DNA of 64,000 nt from Mycobacterium sp. JS623 (GTDB taxonomy: Bacteria; Actinomycetota; Actinomycetes; Mycobacteriales; Mycobacteriaceae): positions 2,294,001-2,358,000 of the forward strand of contig NC_019966.1 of assembly GCF_000328565.1 (NCBI RefSeq), read 5' to 3'. A model generated the notes under the pieces. It was not told the origin of the DNA. It did no database searches and was given only the letters and a program-made list of their open reading frames with translations. Position 1 is the first letter of the stretch. The number at the start of each line of letters is the position of its first letter. Positions 17,412 through 25,423 of the stretch are shown piece after piece. The position numbers and the translations under genes were made by a program.

Positions 17412-18230
17412 CTACATCCGGCCGTAACGACTGCGCACGAAGCTGTAGAGGCCAAACGCGGCGAAACCGACCGCCGCGACGACGAGCAGCACCTGTCCAA
17501 ACGGTGCATGGCCGAGCGCCTTGACCGCGGCGTCGAGCCCCGTCGCCTTCGATGGGTCGGCTTGTGCCGTCGCGATGATCACCAGGATCCCCGCGCCGGC
17601 GAGCACGACACCCTTGGCGGCATAGCCGGCGATTCCGAGCGCAGTGACGGCACGCCCGCCGCTGACACGCAGATCCTTCAAAAATTTCTTCTTGAATCCC
17701 TTGTAGACGTGATAGCCGCCGGCCACGACCAGACCCAACGCGACGGCGATGAGAATGGTTTTGCCCCAACCGGATTGCATCATGCGCGCGCTCAGTCCGG
17801 CATTCCGCTCGGTGCTCTGTTTGCCGCTTCCCATCGCGAAGCGCGCTGCTGAGAACGCGATCGCGAAGTTCACGATTGCCAGCCCAAGGGATTTCGCGCG
17901 CTTCCACGCCGGGGTGTCGTCCTGATAGGGACCAGACCCTTCGCCAGGTTTCGAGCCGACGATCGTCTCGGCGATGCGCCACAGGCCGAGCGCCGTCAGG
18001 CCCGCCGCGATGACCCAGAGGACCACGGCGCCACCGGTGTGACTGGCCAGTGTCGCCAACGCTCCGGATTGGTCTGCGTTGCCTCCGGATCCGAAAGCGA
18101 TTTGGGCGATGAGGTACGCGACGACGATGTGCAGGACGCCGCTGACGGCGAATCCGGCGCGGGCGGCGTACTCGAAAGCGTCGTTTTGGGTCGCCCTGTC
18201 GACCGCGCCTTGCACTGAGTCGTCGACCAT
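17412..18230 (-). CDS. DUF1206 membrane protein
   Basis: The 272-residue protein has six hydrophobic segments arranged as three repeats of two helices. Each repeat opens with a similar motif: EYAARAGFAVSGVLHIVVAY, then WGKTILIAVALGLVVAGGYH, and TALGIAGYAAKGVVLAGAGI. This is the architecture of the DUF1206 family of actinobacterial inner-membrane proteins, whose function is unknown. Start ATG 18230 is preceded by a region of 24-bp tandem repeats. Confidence 0.85.
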   Translation of the reverse strand: MVDDSVQGAVDRATQNDAFEYAARAGFAVSGVLHIVVAYLIAQIAFGSGGNADQSGALATLASHTGGAVVLWVIAAGLTALGLWRIAETIVGSKPGEGSGPYQDDTPAWKRAKSLGLAIVNFAIAFSAARFAMGSGKQSTERNAGLSARMMQSGWGKTILIAVALGLVVAGGYHVYKGFKKKFLKDLRVSGGRAVTALGIAGYAAKGVVLAGAGILVIIATAQADPSKATGLDAAVKALGHAPFGQVLLVVAAVGFAAFGLYSFVRSRYGRM

Positions 18231-18263
18231 GGCTCCGTATACCCCGGTGTCGACCGGAGCGAA

Positions 18264-18379
18264 CCTTTCTGGACCGAGGCGGTGAAGCCTTTCTGGACCG
18301 AGGCGGTGAAGCCTTTCTGGACCGAGGCGGTGAAGCCTTTCTGGACCGACGCGCGAAGCTTTCTGAACCGAGGCCTTCG
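18264..18379. repeat. 24-bp tandem repeat, three perfect plus two degenerate copies
   Basis: The unit CCTTTCTGGACCGAGGCGG followed by TGAAG occurs exactly at 18264-18287, 18288-18311 and 18312-18335; a 23-bp variant follows at 18336-18358 and a weaker one at 18359-18379. The array starts 34 bp upstream of the DUF1206 start. Because 24 is a multiple of 3 every frame stays open through it, which creates spurious repeat peptides (VKPFWTEA). Copy number is likely to vary between strains. Confidence 0.85.
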
Positions 18380-18423
18380 CGATTTCGGCGCAGCCGGATT
18401 GGTTGCCGACCGAGTAGCTTTCT

Positions 18424-18540
18424 GCCCGCCTCTGAGCGACAAATCTCTGACCTGCGACGACGGCACTCTATCGGGGATGATCAGCACCTGCGCGTTAGGC
18501 CGATGACCTGGACAAATGCTGTTGTCGCTTAGAGGCGGGC
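18424..18540. repeat. 117-bp non-coding element with 19-bp terminal inverted repeats
   Basis: The left end GCCCGCCTCTGAGCGACAA (18424-18442) and right end TTGTCGCTTAGAGGCGGGC (18522-18540) are inverted repeats with one mismatch, about 79 bp apart. The interior has no convincing ORF and contains related direct pieces (GACCTG at both sides). It sits in the 555-bp gap between DUF1206 and yraN. It could be a miniature inverted-repeat element, a structured RNA or a long-range terminator. No clear target-site duplication is visible. The rest of the gap (18541-18784) shows only a short palindrome, CCGACATGTCGG (18751-18762). Confidence 0.5.
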
Positions 18541-18784
18541 AAGTCGAACTATTTCTGATCTCGCGACGGGGACCGTGCGCTCTCGTCGCCCATTCTTTCG
18601 GCTGCACCACATGCTTCCGCCAACGCCCGCGACGGCGTGCGGTGCTCCGGGGATGAAGATGACTCTGCGGTCTTCTGTGGATGAAGTCGCAACTGTGTAC
18701 AACGCGGCCTCTAAGCGCATATCTACGCGGGACGACACAGCCCAAGCGCACCGACATGTCGGCTGTGCATCGCACTGTGACGCC

Positions 18785-19153
18785 ATGACTTCGTTGACAC
18801 GTGCCGAGATCGGTGCGCTGGGTGAGCAATTGGCGGTCGACTATTTGGGATCGCTGGGACTGCGCGTGTTGTCGCGCAACTGGCGATGCCGGTACGGCGA
18901 ACTGGATGTGATCGCCGCCGACGATGCCGCTTGCACGCTGGTGTTCGTTGAGGTCAAGACACGCACCAGCGACCAATTCGGTGGTGTTGCCGAGGCGGTG
19001 ACCCCTCTGAAGGTGCGACGGCTGCGGCGGCTCGCCGGACTCTGGCTCGCCGCTCAGACCGGGAGCTGGGGAACGGTGCGCATAGACGTGATCGGCGTGC
19101 GCATCGGTCGTAGCCCAACACCGGAAATCACTCACATGCAGGGGGTCGGCTGA
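18785..19153 (+). CDS. YraN/UPF0102 nuclease-fold protein
   Basis: The 122-residue protein matches the UPF0102 (YraN) family, with the endonuclease-like core LGEQLAVDYLGSLG...YGELDVIAADD...LVFVEVKTR. The E...D...E-x-K pattern is that of Holliday-resolvase-like nucleases. ATG 18785 is chosen because similarity begins there. It corresponds to M. tuberculosis Rv2898c and lies before comM and dprA as in other mycobacteria; the stop codon shares TGATG with the comM start. The exact role is not established. Confidence 0.9.
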   Translation: MTSLTRAEIGALGEQLAVDYLGSLGLRVLSRNWRCRYGELDVIAADDAACTLVFVEVKTRTSDQFGGVAEAVTPLKVRRLRRLAGLWLAAQTGSWGTVRIDVIGVRIGRSPTPEITHMQGVG

Positions 19154-20664
19154 TGGCGCTGGGCAGGGCTTTCTCGGTGGCCGTACGCGGCCTTAACGGT
19201 GTGATCGTCGAGATCGAGGCCGATATCGGTTCTGGGTTGCCGAGTGTGCATCTAGTCGGACTGCCCGATACCGCCTTGCACGAGTCGCGCGACCGCGTGC
19301 GCGCGGCGATCACCAACTGCGGCATGAACTGGCCGATGGCGAGGCTGACACTTGCGCTCTCGCCAGCCACCCTGCCGAAGATGGGTTCGGTCTACGACCT
19401 GGCCCTCGCCGCGGCCGTCGTCTCGGCGGAGCAAAAGACGGTATGGCCGCGGCTCGACAAGACCGTGTTGTTGGGCGAACTCGCCCTCGACGGCCGGATT
19501 CGCCCCGTCAAAGGTGTGTTGCCATCGGTGCTGTCCGCAAAGTGCGAGGGATGGCCTGCCGTCGTGGTCCCAGTCGAAAATCTTGCGGAGGCCAGCCTGG
19601 TCGACGGTATCGACGTGTGGGGTGCGAGCAGCCTGGGTCAGGTGATGGCCTGGCTGGTGGGCAAGGCCGAGCTCGACGACCGCGTCGAGGCGGCCGCTCC
19701 CGCGCAGGACCCGTCGGTCGACCTCGCTGACGTGGTCGGCCAGTCGCACGCTCGGTTCGCCGTCGAAGTCGCGGCCGCGGGGGCGCACCACTTGATGCTT
19801 ACCGGGCCGCCCGGTGTCGGCAAAACCATGCTGGCACAACGGCTTCCAGGTCTGCTGCCACCGCTGACACACGAGGAGGCACTTGAGGTGACGGCAATTC
19901 ATTCGGTGGCCGGGCTGCTGTCGGGCAGCACACCATTAATCACCCAGCCACCGTTTGTTGCGCCGCATCACACGTCAAGCGTGGCGGCATTGGTCGGCGG
20001 CGGCTCAGGGATTGCCCAGCCGGGCGCCGTCAGCCGGGCGCACCGCGGTGTGCTGTTTCTCGACGAGTGCGCCGAGATGGGGGTCGCTGCATTGGAAGCA
20101 TTGCGAACTCCGTTGGAGGAAGGTGAGATTCGCCTTGCCCGCGGGGGTGGCGTTGCTCGCTATCCGGCGCGATTCCAATTGGTGCTCGCCGCCAACCCGT
20201 GTCCGTGTGCGCCTGCCGATCCGAAGGATTGCACGTGCGGGTCGATGGTCAAGCGGCGATACATGGGCAAGTTGTCCGGGCCACTGCTGGATCGAGTGGA
20301 CCTGCGCGTCGAGATGCACATGGCGCGGGCGGGAGCGTTCGCGGCGGAAGACGGTGAGTCAAGCGCCGACGTCCGCAAGCGGGTAGCCGCGGCACGGATG
20401 GCAGCCGCCGAGCGATGGCGGCCCTACGGCATCCGCACCAACGCCGAAGTCAGCGGTTCGCTCATGCGTAGAAAATTTCGACTCGACTTCAACACCATGA
20501 AGCCGCTACGAACGGCGCTCGACCGTGGCCAGTTGAGCCCTCGGGGATTCGACCGAAGTTTGCGCGTGGCTTGGACGTTGGCAGATCTAGCCGGCCGATC
20601 ATCACCGGGAGTCGAGCAGGTCTGCACGGCGCTGAGTTTTCGTCAGGCCGGCGGTGCGCGATGA
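19153..20664 (+). CDS. ComM/YifB-type AAA+ ATPase (Mg-chelatase-like)
   Basis: The 503-residue protein has an N-terminal Lon-like domain (GRAFSVAVRGLNGVIVEIEA), an AAA+ core with Walker A GPPGVGKTM and Walker B VLFLDE, a Cys-rich segment (NPCPCAPADPKDCTCG) and a C-terminal Mg-chelatase-like helical domain. ComM homologues form hexameric helicases that drive branch migration during natural transformation. It is the counterpart of Rv2897c and overlaps dprA by 4 bp, consistent with a role in handling incoming or recombining DNA. Confidence 0.92.
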   Translation: MALGRAFSVAVRGLNGVIVEIEADIGSGLPSVHLVGLPDTALHESRDRVRAAITNCGMNWPMARLTLALSPATLPKMGSVYDLALAAAVVSAEQKTVWPRLDKTVLLGELALDGRIRPVKGVLPSVLSAKCEGWPAVVVPVENLAEASLVDGIDVWGASSLGQVMAWLVGKAELDDRVEAAAPAQDPSVDLADVVGQSHARFAVEVAAAGAHHLMLTGPPGVGKTMLAQRLPGLLPPLTHEEALEVTAIHSVAGLLSGSTPLITQPPFVAPHHTSSVAALVGGGSGIAQPGAVSRAHRGVLFLDECAEMGVAALEALRTPLEEGEIRLARGGGVARYPARFQLVLAANPCPCAPADPKDCTCGSMVKRRYMGKLSGPLLDRVDLRVEMHMARAGAFAAEDGESSADVRKRVAAARMAAAERWRPYGIRTNAEVSGSLMRRKFRLDFNTMKPLRTALDRGQLSPRGFDRSLRVAWTLADLAGRSSPGVEQVCTALSFRQAGGAR

Positions 20665-21785
20665 GCGAACGAGCCCTGCGCGCCGTGGCCTACCTGTCCC
20701 GCGTTGCAGAACCGCCGTGCCCGCCACTTGCAGCGCTGGTGTCCCGCGTAGGACCGGTCGAGGCGGCCGAGCAAATACAGCGACGTGTGGTCGATGAGCG
20801 GCTGCTGCATCTCACCGCGGCACGTCACCAGATCGATTGTGCTGCAGATGATTTGGCTCTCCTGGACCGAATGGGTGGACGCTTGATCACCGCGGCGGAC
20901 GACGAGTGGCCGCTGCTGGCGTTCACCGCGTTCGACGGCATCGATACTATGAAGCGGCCGGAGGGGCATCCACCGCTTGCGCTATGGGTAATGGGTCCGG
21001 CGCGCCTCGACGAAGTCGCCGAACGCGCGGCGGCGATTGTGGGCACCCGCGCCTCCACCACCTACGGCGAACATGTCGCGGCGGAGTTGGCTGCCGGTTT
21101 GGCGGAACGGGACGTGGCGGTGGTGTCGGGTGGTGCCTACGGCATCGACGGGGCAGCGCACCGTGCTGCATTGGCGGCCGACGGATTCACTGTCGCGGTC
21201 CTCGCCGGTGGCATCGACGTGTCCTACCCTGCGGGCCACGCCGCGATGTTGCATCGGATCGGCGAAGAGGGACTGATCGTCACCGAGTACCCGCCGGGCC
21301 TTCGGCCGCAGCGGCACCGGTTCCTGACCCGCAACCGATTGGTCGCAGCGCTGTCAGGAGCCACGGTGGTCGTCGAGGCCGGCGCCCGCAGCGGCGCGGC
21401 CAACACCGCCGCGTGGGCCAAGGCGCTCGGCCGCGCAGTGTCGGCGGTGCCCGGGCCGGTGACTTCGTCGGCCTCCGTCGGCTGTCACGTGTTGCTCCGT
21501 GACGGCGCGATCCTCGTCACGCGCGCAGATGAGGTGTTGGAATTGGTTGGCCGCGTGGGCGAGTTGGCGCCCGATCACGCGCGTCCGAAGTCACCGCTCG
21601 ATGGTCTGGCCGACGACGAGCGCCGGGTCTACGACGCGTTTCCCGCCCGCGGCGCACGCACCGTCGACGAGATTGCGGTCGGATCCGGTTTGCCACCGAC
21701 ACAGGTTTTGGGTCCGCTTTCAATGCTGGAGATCGCGGGCCTGGTCGTCTGCCAAGGTGGGCGTTGGAAGTTGGCGCACCGGTAG
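20661..21785 (+). CDS. dprA: DNA processing protein DprA
   Basis: The 374-residue protein has the DprA Rossmann-like core: VGTRASTTYG, VVSGGAYGIDGAAHRAAL, TRNRLVAALSGATVVVEAGA and then RSGAANTA. There is an N-terminal SAM-like extension and a C-terminal winged-helix domain (DEIAVGSGLPPTQVLGPLSM). DprA binds single-stranded DNA and loads RecA. ATG 20661 overlaps the comM stop. It corresponds to Rv2896c. Confidence 0.93.
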   Translation: MSERALRAVAYLSRVAEPPCPPLAALVSRVGPVEAAEQIQRRVVDERLLHLTAARHQIDCAADDLALLDRMGGRLITAADDEWPLLAFTAFDGIDTMKRPEGHPPLALWVMGPARLDEVAERAAAIVGTRASTTYGEHVAAELAAGLAERDVAVVSGGAYGIDGAAHRAALAADGFTVAVLAGGIDVSYPAGHAAMLHRIGEEGLIVTEYPPGLRPQRHRFLTRNRLVAALSGATVVVEAGARSGAANTAAWAKALGRAVSAVPGPVTSSASVGCHVLLRDGAILVTRADEVLELVGRVGELAPDHARPKSPLDGLADDERRVYDAFPARGARTVDEIAVGSGLPPTQVLGPLSMLEIAGLVVCQGGRWKLAHR

Positions 21786-21887
21786 GTTGGCTCCATGCAC
21801 AGCGCGACGAGCAGGTTCGTTGCCCGCGCCGCAACGGTCATCCTGCTCGTCGCCGCGATGACGGTCGTCAGCGTGATGCCGGGCTGA
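21783..21887 (+). CDS. Short signal-peptide-like ORF with leaderless promoter (remnant or micropeptide)
   Basis: The coding part is 21795-21887: 30 residues, MHSATSRFVARAATVILLVA then AMTVVSVMPG, a basic start plus one hydrophobic stretch. TAGGTT at 21783-21788 lies 6 nt before its ATG, the spacing of a leaderless mycobacterial promoter. It could be a membrane micropeptide, but it may equally be the front of a secreted-protein gene whose body was deleted. The remaining bases to 22017 hold no convincing gene. Confidence 0.3.
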
Positions 21888-22017
21888 GTCGTGCATGGGC
21901 ACCCGATGACCCACTCGCATTCGTCGGACTGGCAGCCCAAGGTAGTGGCCAGCGCGCTGATCAGATGCCGGGCCGGCGTGCTGGCGAGGTACCCGGCCAC
22001 GCAGACGTTCGGTCGTT

Positions 22018-22041
22018 TATAGTTGTGAAAATACAACCATA
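22018..22041. promoter_or_regulatory. Inverted repeat upstream of siderophore-interacting protein gene
   Basis: TATAGTTGT (22018-22026) and ACAACCATA (22033-22041) form an inverted repeat, 8 of 9 pairs, with a 6-bp spacer. It is 28 bp before the GTG start. GGAGGAA lies close upstream of that start as a strong ribosome-binding site. The site does not resemble an IdeR box. It may be an operator for an unidentified regulator. Confidence 0.45.
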
Positions 22042-22068
22042 AGTGCTGCTAATTATTTTGGAGGAACT

Positions 22069-22917
22069 GTGGCAGGACGTCCGCTGAATACGTTCGAGGT
22101 GGTGCGCACGGAGCAGCTCACCCCGCACCTGATCCGCGTCGTCTTGGGCGGCAAGGGCTTTGACTCGTTCGTCCCCAATGAGAACACGGACGCCTACGTC
22201 AAGATCGCGTTCGTGCCCGATGGCGTCGACGTCGGCGCGCTGCCGCAGCCGCTGACGATGGACAGCTTCAACGAACTACCCGCCGAGAAGCGACCCACGG
22301 TGCGCACCTACACAGTGCGCCGGGTCGACACCGGGCGCCGCGAGATCTGGATTGACTTCGTCGTGCACGGCGAACACGGCGTGGCTGGGCCATGGGCGGC
22401 GTCGGCCGTCCCGGGCCAACCCGCCTACCTGACGAGCCCCAACGGCGCGTACGCGCCAGACCCCGCTGCCGATTGGCACCTGCTCGCCGGCGACGAGGCG
22501 GCCGTCCCCGCCATCAGTGCCGCGTTGGAAGCCCTGCCCGACAACGCAGTTGGTCAAGTATTTCTCGAGGTCGCCGGACCTGAGGACGAGATCGCGCTGA
22601 GCGCACCGGCCGGTGTCGAGGTGCGATGGATCTATCGCGGAGGCCGCGCCGACCTGGTGCCCGAAGACGCGGCGGGGGACAACGCCCCGCTAATCACAGC
22701 CGTCAAGGAAGCCGCCTGGCTGCCAGGACAGGTGCAAGTCTTCATCCACGGCGAAGCGCAGGCCGTGATGCACAGCCTGCGACCCTACATCCGCAAGGAA
22801 CGCGGCGTCGACGCCAAGTGGGCCGCATCCATCTCCGGCTATTGGCGACGCGGCCGCACCGAGGAGACCTTCCGCCAATGGAAGCGCGAGTTGGCCGAAG
22901 CGGAGGCCAGCGCCTAG
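22069..22917 (+). CDS. viuB: Siderophore-interacting protein (ViuB-like ferric-siderophore reductase)
   Basis: The 282-residue protein has an N-terminal FAD-binding domain with RTYTVRR and GPWAASAVPGQPAYLTSPNG and a C-terminal SIP domain (LAGDEAAVPAISAALEALP, then WAASISGYWRRGRTEETFRQ). The family reduces ferric-siderophore complexes using NAD(P)H. It is the positional counterpart of M. tuberculosis Rv2895c (viuB) next to dprA. GTG 22069 is supported by GGAGGAAC just upstream. Its stop overlaps the convergent acyl-CoA dehydrogenase stop by 4 bp. Confidence 0.92.
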   Translation: MAGRPLNTFEVVRTEQLTPHLIRVVLGGKGFDSFVPNENTDAYVKIAFVPDGVDVGALPQPLTMDSFNELPAEKRPTVRTYTVRRVDTGRREIWIDFVVHGEHGVAGPWAASAVPGQPAYLTSPNGAYAPDPAADWHLLAGDEAAVPAISAALEALPDNAVGQVFLEVAGPEDEIALSAPAGVEVRWIYRGGRADLVPEDAAGDNAPLITAVKEAAWLPGQVQVFIHGEAQAVMHSLRPYIRKERGVDAKWAASISGYWRRGRTEETFRQWKRELAEAEASA

Positions 22918-24689
22918 AACCAGGCTGGCTGCGCGTCCACCGTGGTGCGGTCAAGACTGGCCAGCAGATCGAATTGCGGGCCGACCTTCGGCAGCTCGAA
23001 CGCGTAAAAGTACTGTGCCGCAGCGCGTTTGCCGTCGTAGAAATCGCCCCGGTGGTCGTTCGCGGCGATCAGCTGCTCCAGCCACATCCAGGCCATCACC
23101 ACATGCCCTGCTGCCTCGAGGTAGACAGTCGAGTTGGCGAGCGTGGTGGCGACATCGCCCGCGGCCCACAATGTCTCGGTGACGTCGACCAGCCGTTGCA
23201 CCGCCACGCGCAACTGCTGGGCATAGCCCTCGGTGCTCTCGGACTGCAGTGCCTTGTCGATGGTTTCGTTGATGCGCTCGGCCAACAACGTCAGGCCCGC
23301 ACCGTCGGCCATGACGACCTTGCGGCCCAACAGATCCAGGCCGTGGATGCCGTGCGTGCCCTCGTGAATTGCGTTCAGACGATTGTCGCGATAGCCCTGT
23401 TCGACGTCGAACTCCCTGGTGTAGCCGTATCCGCCGTGCACCTGGATCGCCAGGCTGTTGGCCTCAAGACACCACTGCGACGGCCAACTCTTCGCGATCG
23501 GCGTCAGCACCTCGAGCAGAAGATTGGCGCGTTCGCGATCGGCCCCGACGCTGGTGCGCCCCTCATCCACCAGCATCCAGCAGTAGAGGCCGAGCGCGAA
23601 CGCGCCCTCGACATAAGACTTCTGCGCCAACAACATTCGCTTGACATCGGCATGCTCGATGATCGCCACCTGAGGGCGATTCGGATCCTTATCGCCGAGA
23701 GGACGGCCTTGAGTGCGTTGCTTGGCGTATTCGAGGGACGCCAGGTAACCGGCGTATCCTGTGGCCATCGCCTGGAAGCCGACGGCTACGCGAGCCTCGT
23801 TCATCATGTGGAACATGTAGGCCAGTCCCTTGTGCTCCTCACCGACGAGATAGCCGACCGCGCCGGGCTCTTCGGCGGGCTGATGCGAACCATCGCCAAA
23901 ATTCAGCAGCGCGTTCGTGGTGGCGTGGTTGCCCATCTTGTGGTTCAGGCTGACCAGTGCGACGTCGTTGCGGGTGCCATCGGGCAGGAACTTCGGCACG
24001 ATGAACAGCGAGATGCCCTTGACGCCGGGGCCGCCGCCGGGAGCCTTGGCGAGCACGAGGTGCACGATGTTCTCGGTCAGCTCGTGGTCACCGCCCGTGA
24101 TCCACATCTTTGTTCCTGTGATCCGGTACGTGCCGTCGGCGGCGGGCACAGCCTTGGTGGTGATGTCGGTCAACGAGGAGCCGGCATCGGGCTCCGAAAG
24201 GCACATGGTGCCGAAGTACCGTCCCTCGAGCATCGGCCGGACCCACGTGTCGATCTGCTCCTCAGTCCCGTATTCGACGAGCAGGTTGGCGTTGCCGACG
24301 GTCAAGAACGCATATGACGTTGTGCTGGGGTTGGCGGCTCGGAAGAACGCCATGCACGCGTGAGCCACCACCGTCGGCAGCTGCATGCCGCCGACCGCTT
24401 CGTCGAATGATCCGGCCAGCAGGCCAGCTTCGCTGAAAGTCTCCAGAGCGTCCTTGATCTCGTCGATCAGCACGACTTTCCCGTCGGGGCCGACGGTCGG
24501 CTCGTTCTGGTCGCCCTTCTTGTTATGCGGCGCAAAGCATTTCGTCGCGATGTCTTCCGACAGGTCGAGAACGGCGTCGAACGTGTCGCGGGAGTGCTCT
24601 CCGAAATGGTCACGCTTGGTCAACTCGACCACGTCGAGCCACTCGTAGAGCATGAAGTCGACATCACGCCGCGAGAAGAACTCCGCCAT
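22914..24689 (-). CDS. Acyl-CoA dehydrogenase, long FadE type
   Basis: The 591-residue protein is the long type with an extra C-terminal helical domain. It has the FAD/substrate stretch MCLSEPDAGSSLTDITTKAV, the loop TGTKMWITGGDHEL and the catalytic Glu in NAIHEGTHGI. Such FadE proteins oxidise long-chain acyl-CoA to the trans-2-enoyl-CoA. Start ATG 24689. It is divergent from a TetR gene with a 33-bp palindromic operator between them, so that TetR probably controls it. The gene interrupts the viuB-xerC order known in M. tuberculosis. Confidence 0.92.
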   Translation of the reverse strand: MAEFFSRRDVDFMLYEWLDVVELTKRDHFGEHSRDTFDAVLDLSEDIATKCFAPHNKKGDQNEPTVGPDGKVVLIDEIKDALETFSEAGLLAGSFDEAVGGMQLPTVVAHACMAFFRAANPSTTSYAFLTVGNANLLVEYGTEEQIDTWVRPMLEGRYFGTMCLSEPDAGSSLTDITTKAVPAADGTYRITGTKMWITGGDHELTENIVHLVLAKAPGGGPGVKGISLFIVPKFLPDGTRNDVALVSLNHKMGNHATTNALLNFGDGSHQPAEEPGAVGYLVGEEHKGLAYMFHMMNEARVAVGFQAMATGYAGYLASLEYAKQRTQGRPLGDKDPNRPQVAIIEHADVKRMLLAQKSYVEGAFALGLYCWMLVDEGRTSVGADRERANLLLEVLTPIAKSWPSQWCLEANSLAIQVHGGYGYTREFDVEQGYRDNRLNAIHEGTHGIHGLDLLGRKVVMADGAGLTLLAERINETIDKALQSESTEGYAQQLRVAVQRLVDVTETLWAAGDVATTLANSTVYLEAAGHVVMAWMWLEQLIAANDHRGDFYDGKRAAAQYFYAFELPKVGPQFDLLASLDRTTVDAQPAWF

Positions 24690-24721
24690 GTCGGGACAGC
24701 CTTTCGGAGAGGTACATCACA

Positions 24722-24754
24722 TTAGCGAACGCTCATTTTATGAGCGCTCGCTAA
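24722..24754. promoter_or_regulatory. 33-bp palindromic operator between fadE and tetR
   Basis: The arms TTAGCGAACGCTCAT (24722-24736) and ATGAGCGCTCGCTAA (24740-24754) are inverted repeats with 14 of 15 matches around a 3-bp spacer. Each arm itself holds TAGCG and GCTCA pieces, so two TetR dimers could bind. It lies 33 bp from the fadE start and about 52 bp from the tetR start. Lipid-responsive mycobacterial TetR repressors commonly use sites of this kind. Confidence 0.75.
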
Positions 24755-24805
24755 TAATGCGCCGACCATCGACAAATGTCAATTACGTGTAGGATCCCGA
24801 CCGTC

Positions 24806-25390
24806 ATGACCATCGGTAGAGCTGCGGATTCAGCTGCGGCGGAACGCATGCGGCGCGCCGCAATCGAGGCCTTCGCGGAGTCGGGATACGGCGGCAGCTC
24901 CACGCGCCAGATCGCCAAGCGACTCAACATGAGCGCGACGGCGATGTATCCGCATTACCGCTCCAAAGAGGAGCTGCTCTACGCGATCGCCCTCGAAGGC
25001 CACAGCAGCCTGCTGGCCGCACTGAAAAGGGCCGACAAACCAGGGGCTACCTTCACCGACCGATTGCGCGCCGTCGTCGCGGCATTCGCGTCATGGCATG
25101 CGGAAAACCACAAACAGGCCCGCGTCGTGCAATACGAACTGCACGGCCTGACGACGGCTCACTACCGCACGATCGCACCGCTGCGGCACCAGGCGACCGA
25201 CGTCATTACCCAGATCGTGGCCGGCGGTGTGGTCGCCGGCGAGTTCGATGTCGACAACGTCGACGAGGTGGTGATGGCGATCTCGTCGCTGTGCGTGGAC
25301 GTCTGCCGGTGGTTCCCGTCGCGCCAGCACCGCGACGCCCAGAAGCTCGGTCACGTCTACGCCGGGGTGGCCGCGCGGCTGGTTCGCTGA
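24806..25390 (+). CDS. TetR-family repressor, likely controls the divergent fadE
   Basis: The 194-residue protein has the TetR HTH STRQIAKRLNMSATAMYPHY (about residues 40-59) and a divergent ligand domain. ATG 24806 is chosen because family similarity starts just after it; TAGGAT at 24790-24795 may be its -10. An earlier ATG at 24776 would add 10 residues. The strong palindrome between it and fadE supports control of both. The ligand is probably an acyl-CoA, which is inference. Confidence 0.85.
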   Translation: MTIGRAADSAAAERMRRAAIEAFAESGYGGSSTRQIAKRLNMSATAMYPHYRSKEELLYAIALEGHSSLLAALKRADKPGATFTDRLRAVVAAFASWHAENHKQARVVQYELHGLTTAHYRTIAPLRHQATDVITQIVAGGVVAGEFDVDNVDEVVMAISSLCVDVCRWFPSRQHRDAQKLGHVYAGVAARLVR

Positions 25391-25423
25391 CCAAGTCCGG
25401 CGCCCGGCTGGCACGCTAGGCGG

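Noticed and set aside
18282..18506. ORF encoding repeated VKPFWTEA
   Set aside because: Produced by the 24-bp tandem array, which keeps all frames open; no start signal and the rest is not protein-like.
18751..18762. Palindrome CCGACATGTCGG, with CGACATGTCG also at 44153-44162
   Set aside because: Only 10-12 bp and self-complementary GC-rich words are frequent here; no common gene context.
22018..22041. IdeR box upstream of viuB
   Set aside because: The site does not match the TTAGGTTAGGCTAACCTAA pattern; it is kept only as an unassigned inverted repeat.
22626..24317. 563-codon open frame across viuB end and fadE
   Set aside because: Antisense shadow of the fadE gene, which has complete catalytic motifs on the other strand.
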